Assembly (NCBI GenBank): GCA_029204225.1
Contig: CM055112.1
Location: forward strand, 42,968,311-43,032,310
Reading direction: 5' to 3'
Length of the DNA: 64,000 nucleotides
DNA from: Diphasiastrum complanatum
Lineage: Eukaryota > Streptophyta > Lycopodiopsida > Lycopodiales > Lycopodiaceae
In this document: positions 59,397 to 64,000 of the stretch, one piece after another
How the letters are laid out: each line of letters begins with the position of its first letter
Numbering within the stretch: position 1 is the stretch's first letter
The notes under the pieces: generated by a model
The model's input: only the letters and a program-made list of their open reading frames with translations
What the model was told of the DNA's origin: nothing
Databases searched by the model: none
Program-made: the position numbers and the translations under genes

Positions 59397-60514
59397 TGTC
59401 CACCGAAGAGATTGAAAATGGTTTGAGGTATTACTGGAAATCAGATTCAATAAGAACTTCAGTTCAAAACTTAAGAGGCAGTTATGCAACAAAACGATGC
59501 CAGTTCCTCAGGCGTCAAAGACAATCGTTCTCTGATCAAAAAATGAGGAGTCGTAGACATCCGTATTCTTATTAGAGTGAGTGAACAAGCTTGCTGTTGC
59601 TATATTACACTGATTCACAACAAAATAACATCTACAACTTGAATGAGGGCATAACTGGGAGGCTCAAAATCATTTGTCTCATGGACGGAGCCTCACGTAG
59701 AGTGTCTGGATAATCCATTTATAGACTTCATCCATGTATTAATCCCAATAAATGTGACAATTGTACAATGTGTACACGGTCAATCCGTAGGGAATGTTGA
59801 TGTGGACGAGGACATGACAAATTCTCTCAATTCACATTTTAAAGGAAGTGGGTTTCTCTCACTTCGCATTTTTGGAAACTGGCTGGGAACATTCCTCGTT
59901 CAAAATAGACCACCTTTGGGATGTTTCTCTCTCTTCGCCTTTTGCGAAAAAGACGAAGGTCTTGTAAAACAGTTCAATTTGATAAAGTAATTTTCTTGTC
60001 GAGAAAATGCGAAAAAGACGAAGGTGCCATAAAACAGCTCAACTTTTGATGAACTGTTGAACTATGCAAGTGATGCATTTTTGGGAAATGCAAAACAACT
60101 AAAGTTGTTGAAGACATAGTTCATATCTGCAGACTATTGCGACACTTAGAATATTTTTGCAAACTATTACAAAAGTAATGTATTTCTGTAGAATTGTTCT
60201 AAATGCTAGTTCTTGGAAGTTGTTGAAGATGGCCAAGTTTTCAATGACTTCAATTTATTGAACTTAACATTTGAACTTGAAATTATGATAGAATTGGTTA
60301 CTCTGCTGTAGATCAGCCAGAAGCCCATTTGTAAATGTTCTTCAAATAGTTTGGTTGTCTGGGTTGTGATTCCTGCAGGTATCCGATGAGCAAACGTAGA
60401 ACCCAAAATAGGTTTCACTTGACCCTATATCAATGATCAATAAACGTGCAGGAAGAATCTTGAAATAGAAATAGTCATTCACCAAGGAGACAACTATGGG
60501 GTTAATTTCCAACA
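59397..60514 (-). mobile_element. Copia-type LTR, inverted copy
   Basis: Reverse complement of 47053-48208, from TGTTGGAAATTAACCCC (60514) to GGTGGACA (59397). Confidence 0.65.
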
Positions 60515-60660
60515 CTCTTACCATCCAAGTCTTCGTTTGAGGTCAAAGTTAGCACACATCAAAGCTTCACCCCAAAATGACTTTGGAAGATTTGCATTCA
60601 CCCGCATGGATTTAGCTCTTTCAAAAAGATTCATCTTCCTCTCTTCCACACCATGTAGAG
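60515..60660 (-). pseudogene. Copia integrase piece before inverted LTR
   Basis: Encodes ERAKSMRVNANLPKSFWGEA on the minus strand, the same last coding segment as the other non-autonomous copies, with the same jump to the LTR. Confidence 0.75.
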
Positions 60661-60689
60661 TTTGAAACATGGAAAAGACAAAATACAAA

Positions 60690-61560
60690 AGAGATCTTTG
60701 TCACTAGGATTGATGAGCTATATTACGAGGTATATAACGGATTGCAGAGTTGTAACACCAAGGAGTCTAAACAAAATGTTTTCACATGGATTGATGACCT
60801 GGACAAAGGCCATTGAAATTCTATAAAAGGAGGTTCAACGAGAGTTTAGTTCTTAGAATAAAATTTTAGAACCACCCTCTGGAAGCTCAAGAAGCTTAGT
60901 AATAAGCTCATGCCTTGAGTTTAGCGTCATAGAATAAAGTTTTAGAACCACCCTTTGAAAGCTCAAGGAGCTCCGGAAGCACAATTTATTAAGGAACGCT
61001 AGTTGTTGTAATAGTGGAGCATACCCTGGAGAAAGCCGTGCATTTACCAAAGCTCCTCAGTTATATCCTTAACCCATGAAGGTGTTGGAGTTGGTCAATT
61101 CTCTTTCGAAACTACCGCCAAACAAATCCTTTTGGCAAGATTTTGGTGGCCAACTATCTTCCAAGGTACCCACACCTACATAAAGGCTTGTGATGTTTGT
61201 CAATAGACAATTTTTTTTAGAAAAAAGACCGACTATATGCCTTTACACCTTGTCACGACTGATCAAGTTTTGTAGAAATGTGGGATTGATTATCATGGAC
61301 CAATTAGTCCCATGGCTAGACACACTCAATCTAGATATATCGTAGTGGCTACAGACTATTGCACCAAATGGATTGAAGCTAGAAATGTTCGCAATGCTAA
61401 TGCTTGTTCTACCGCAAAATTTCAGTATGAATAGGTGATCGTGCATTTCGGATGTTCTCTAGAACTTATAAGCAATAGTGGCACTCATTTCCTTTACTCT
61501 ATCATAGCATTTCTGCTTTCAAAATTTTTTGTGGTACAGCACCTTACGTCCATGTTGAAC
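60690..61560 (+). pseudogene. Ty3/gypsy integrase fragment, copy 2 (inverted)
   Basis: Plus-strand frames: GVGQFSFETTAKQILLARFW, THTYIKACDVCQ (zinc region), CGIDYHGPISPMARHTQ, VVATDYCTKWIEA, then SGTHFLYSIIAFLLSKF. Inverted partner of the segment at 11.3-12.15 kb. Stops at several sites. Confidence 0.8.
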
Positions 61561-61737
61561 ACACCCAATTTCATGATTCCGAGCATTATTACAATGGATC
61601 TGATGGTGGAGATGGGGCAAGAACATAATAGGTATGCTGAATGAGAGATACCACCCTAGATAGAAAGGGCGAATGCATATTTCAAGAGGAGATGAATTTA
61701 ATCCCGCAACGACTCTATCCTCGTACCTAGTGTCTCC

Positions 61738-62341
61738 CTAGTCATATAAACCATCAAAACACCAACCGCATAAGAATCCGTGACCTTCAATCAGGAAACC
61801 TACGTGATGGAACACTTTACGAGAATTACGCATATCACAATATAGAATTTCTTCTACATTCTTCAAGTTCACTTTGAAGATGCTGACAATGACTTTAGGG
61901 GTCTTTAAGAAGTTCTGATAAAACCACAACGTTCTTTACTTCTTCATGACAGATTCTCATGATGGTTTCATTTCTTGTGTCCGTAATCATTTCATCAGCA
62001 AGAGCAATTTTACCCTTTTGTAATTCATCACCTGTAGAAGCTTCAGTATCATTTCTGCAAGCATCGTTAGGCTTCTTATCCTCTTCTTTTTTAGGGCTTT
62101 GGATTTTCATATCCGGTTCATTGGCAAAATCTGGAACCTTCTTGTGAGATGAACTTCCCATTTCAATGTGCTCTGTCTCGCTTTCTTTTTTCGTGCTCCT
62201 AATCACGTGTCTGAGCAATATTATGGATTCATAATCCGAGCGGAACAGAAATGTATATATAGACATTGGTTCTGAAATGATGAAAACAACAGCTAGCGGC
62301 CCAAACTTTTTGTGTAATTGTCCAAGGCTTAAGAATTCCAA
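61738..62341 (-). pseudogene. B3 gene 3' fragment inside right arm
   Basis: Inverted partner of 19593-20190: intron 5 end, then VIRSTKKESETEHIEM, KKEEDKKPNDACRNDTEAST, TIMRICHEEVKN and the extra segment ending CGWCFDGLYD. No B3 domain. Confidence 0.8.
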
Positions 62342-62584
62342 AACGAAGAATTCTAAACACTCGAAGTTTTTAGAATGGTCGAATTTTTTAGAAGGATCGA
62401 ACTTTTATGACCCAACGTTGAGCTTAGCAAAGAAGGATTTTTTGGCCCTGGATCAGATCGGATCGAGGCGGATTTATTTCGACCATTTGTATATTTTCCG
62501 ACCTAGAGTATTATCTGACCCTTGGTATATTTTCGATTCTTTGTACTGTCAACTCAGAATTTTTCCAAAGACTCAAACTTTTTC

Positions 62585-62820
62585 AAAGGTTTGACTTTTT
62601 TCAAAGGATCGAATTTTTACAAACACTCAAATTTTTTCCAAAGGATCGAAATTTTTCAAAGACTCGAGGTTTTTTCAAAGGATCGAATTTTTTCGAAGGA
62701 TGGAATTTTTCCAAAGGATTGAATTTTTTCGAAGACTTAAATTTCTTTAAAGACTTTGATTTTTTAAAATACTCGAATGTTTTCGAAGACTTGAATTTTT
62801 TCAAAGGATAGAACTTTTCC
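62585..62820. repeat. AT-rich minisatellite, inverted partner
   Basis: Degenerate units resembling AAGGATCGAATTTTTTC. Partner of 19105-19385, with fewer or different units. Confidence 0.85.
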
Positions 62821-63821
62821 GACCCAAAGTTTGGAGAGGCAAAAAACGGTTTTCCGACCCTTGATCGGATCAGATTGAGCCAGATTTATTCCAACACTTT
62901 GTATATTTTCAACCCTTTGTATTGTCAAGACTGACATTCGAATTTCTGAGTGATAGTATCGGATTTTATAATGGGTCGGATTTTATACATTGGGTCAAAA
63001 AATATCGTAGTATCCAAAAATATACAAAGGGTCACAAATTTATACTGGGGTGAAAATATGCACATGGATCGGATTTATTAGACCCGATCCAAGTTTGAAC
63101 ACATTTAAATAATTTCAGTCTCGATCCGATCCGATCCAGGGTCGGAAAATCTCTTTCTGACAAGCATGACATTGGGTAGGAAAAAATACAACATTGGATT
63201 TTTCAACCTTTTGAAAAACTCGAGTCTTTTTTTTTCTGGGTTTTGTACTGCTTTCAAGATGCTCATAATTGAGGCTGAACATCGAATTCCAACAAAATAC
63301 ACATACATACCACATGCATGAACAACATATTCACTTTGAACTGTGGGCCTCGGCCCGTTAACAGACATTTGCAAACACAGATCGCTTACCACCCTCGCCT
63401 ACCACCCGTCAACTTTTATTAAGATTGAACATGTTTAAATTTTGACCCCTTCAATGGCTGAGATGTGTGAGATATGTTAGATATTCAAAATACGAGATGT
63501 GCAAGATCGGCCACCATCCAAATCATCGGCCGTCACTTAGATTGTCGGCGGCCACCTAAATCTGCACCATATTTGTACAATCATTGGTTGTCCACCCAAA
63601 CCATCGGTCGCCACCCAAGAATTTCAGCTAATTGTCACTGACAACTTTTGACCCAAACCATTGACCTTCCACCCAAACCATCGGCCGTAACCCAAATTGT
63701 CGGCCGCTTGCCCACCCGTTACCCCGTCAATGACAAACACTTCCAACCATTTGAGACCGAGTTAGGACCGCCCATCGTTGGCAACCCGTCAATGACGGGC
63801 ACTCTTTACTAGTATATATGT

Positions 63822-63840
63822 CCGTGTGTGTGTGTGTGTC

Positions 63841-63887
<47 letters not shown>

Positions 63888-63902
63888 TATATATATAGAT
63901 CT

Positions 63903-63986
<84 letters not shown>
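63822..63986. repeat. Compound microsatellite (GT)n-(TA)n-(CT)n
   Basis: GT near 63825-63838, TA about 63847-63886, CT about 63907-63986. It mirrors 18172-18336 but with a much longer TA and shorter GT tract, showing independent slippage after the inversion or duplication. Confidence 0.95.
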
Positions 63987-63989
<3 letters not shown>

Positions 63990-64000
63990 CAACAAACGAG

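Larger units (their letters stand above)
61618..64000. repeat. Long inverted repeat, right arm (runs off window)
   Basis: Reverse complement of 18160-20317 with about 250 bp extra near 63337-63580. It ends in a CT tract and ATCAACAAACGAG at the window edge. Confidence 0.92.

Overview
The window looks like repeat-rich nuclear DNA of a land plant. It has GT-AG introns, Ty1/copia and Ty3/gypsy relics with plant-type primer-binding sites (initiator tRNA-Met and tRNA-Asp types), a TRIM-like element, a MITE, long GA/CT/TA microsatellites and a plant B3 transcription factor gene. The species cannot be read from the sequence. The low gene density and layered TE decay suggest a large genome, possibly a fern, lycophyte, gymnosperm or bryophyte. 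No bacterial features (operons, CRISPR, rRNA) are seen.

Layout. 0-2.7 kb: an array of 17-bp palindromes (CCTATGCTSAGCATAGG) spaced about 41 bp, a telomere-like block, and the start of a decayed ORF of an uncharacterised family. 2.7-7.7 kb: a decayed copia gag-pol. 8-12 kb: a minus-strand decayed gene of unknown function and a gypsy integrase relic. 12.4-15.7 kb: a deleted copy of the B3 locus. 16.9-17.9 kb: a gypsy integrase/chromodomain relic. 18.2-20.3 kb: the left arm of a 2.2-2.4 kb inverted repeat whose right arm closes the window (61.6-64 kb). 20.6-25.6 kb: a MITE, an LTR-like repeat and a copia RT/RNase H relic. 27.6-29.05 kb: a PMEI-like coding remnant fused to a 360-bp satellite. 29.4-30.4 kb: a TRIM-like element. 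30.9-34.3 kb: the one apparently intact host gene, a six-exon B3 factor of ABI3/FUS3/LEC2 type on the minus strand. 35.2-43.5 kb: about 2.95-kb units in tandem, each carrying a non-autonomous copia fragment, a minus-strand ParB/sulfiredoxin-like ORF and palindromes. 43.4-48.2 kb: a fuller copy of the start-of-window element, then a copia remnant with a TATA-bearing LTR. 49.4-52.8 kb: inverted copies of the 23-kb and 8-kb repeats and a copia gag. 52.8-55.75 kb: a gypsy gag-protease relic with a 1,000-bp LTR. 56.25-58.9 kb: a decayed multi-exon gene of an uncharacterised family containing a 53-bp inverted duplication. 59.4-61.6 kb: inverted LTR and gypsy integrase copies.

The most unusual assembly is the palindrome array lying between two divergent ORFs, one with a ParB/Srx-like motif. 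It recurs at least three times and is amplified in tandem. It could be the terminal or subterminal protein-binding array of an undescribed DNA element. Most in-frame stops in the relics are best explained by C-to-T or G-to-A change, as expected for long-methylated plant DNA. All domain assignments come from reading motifs by eye; no search was run.
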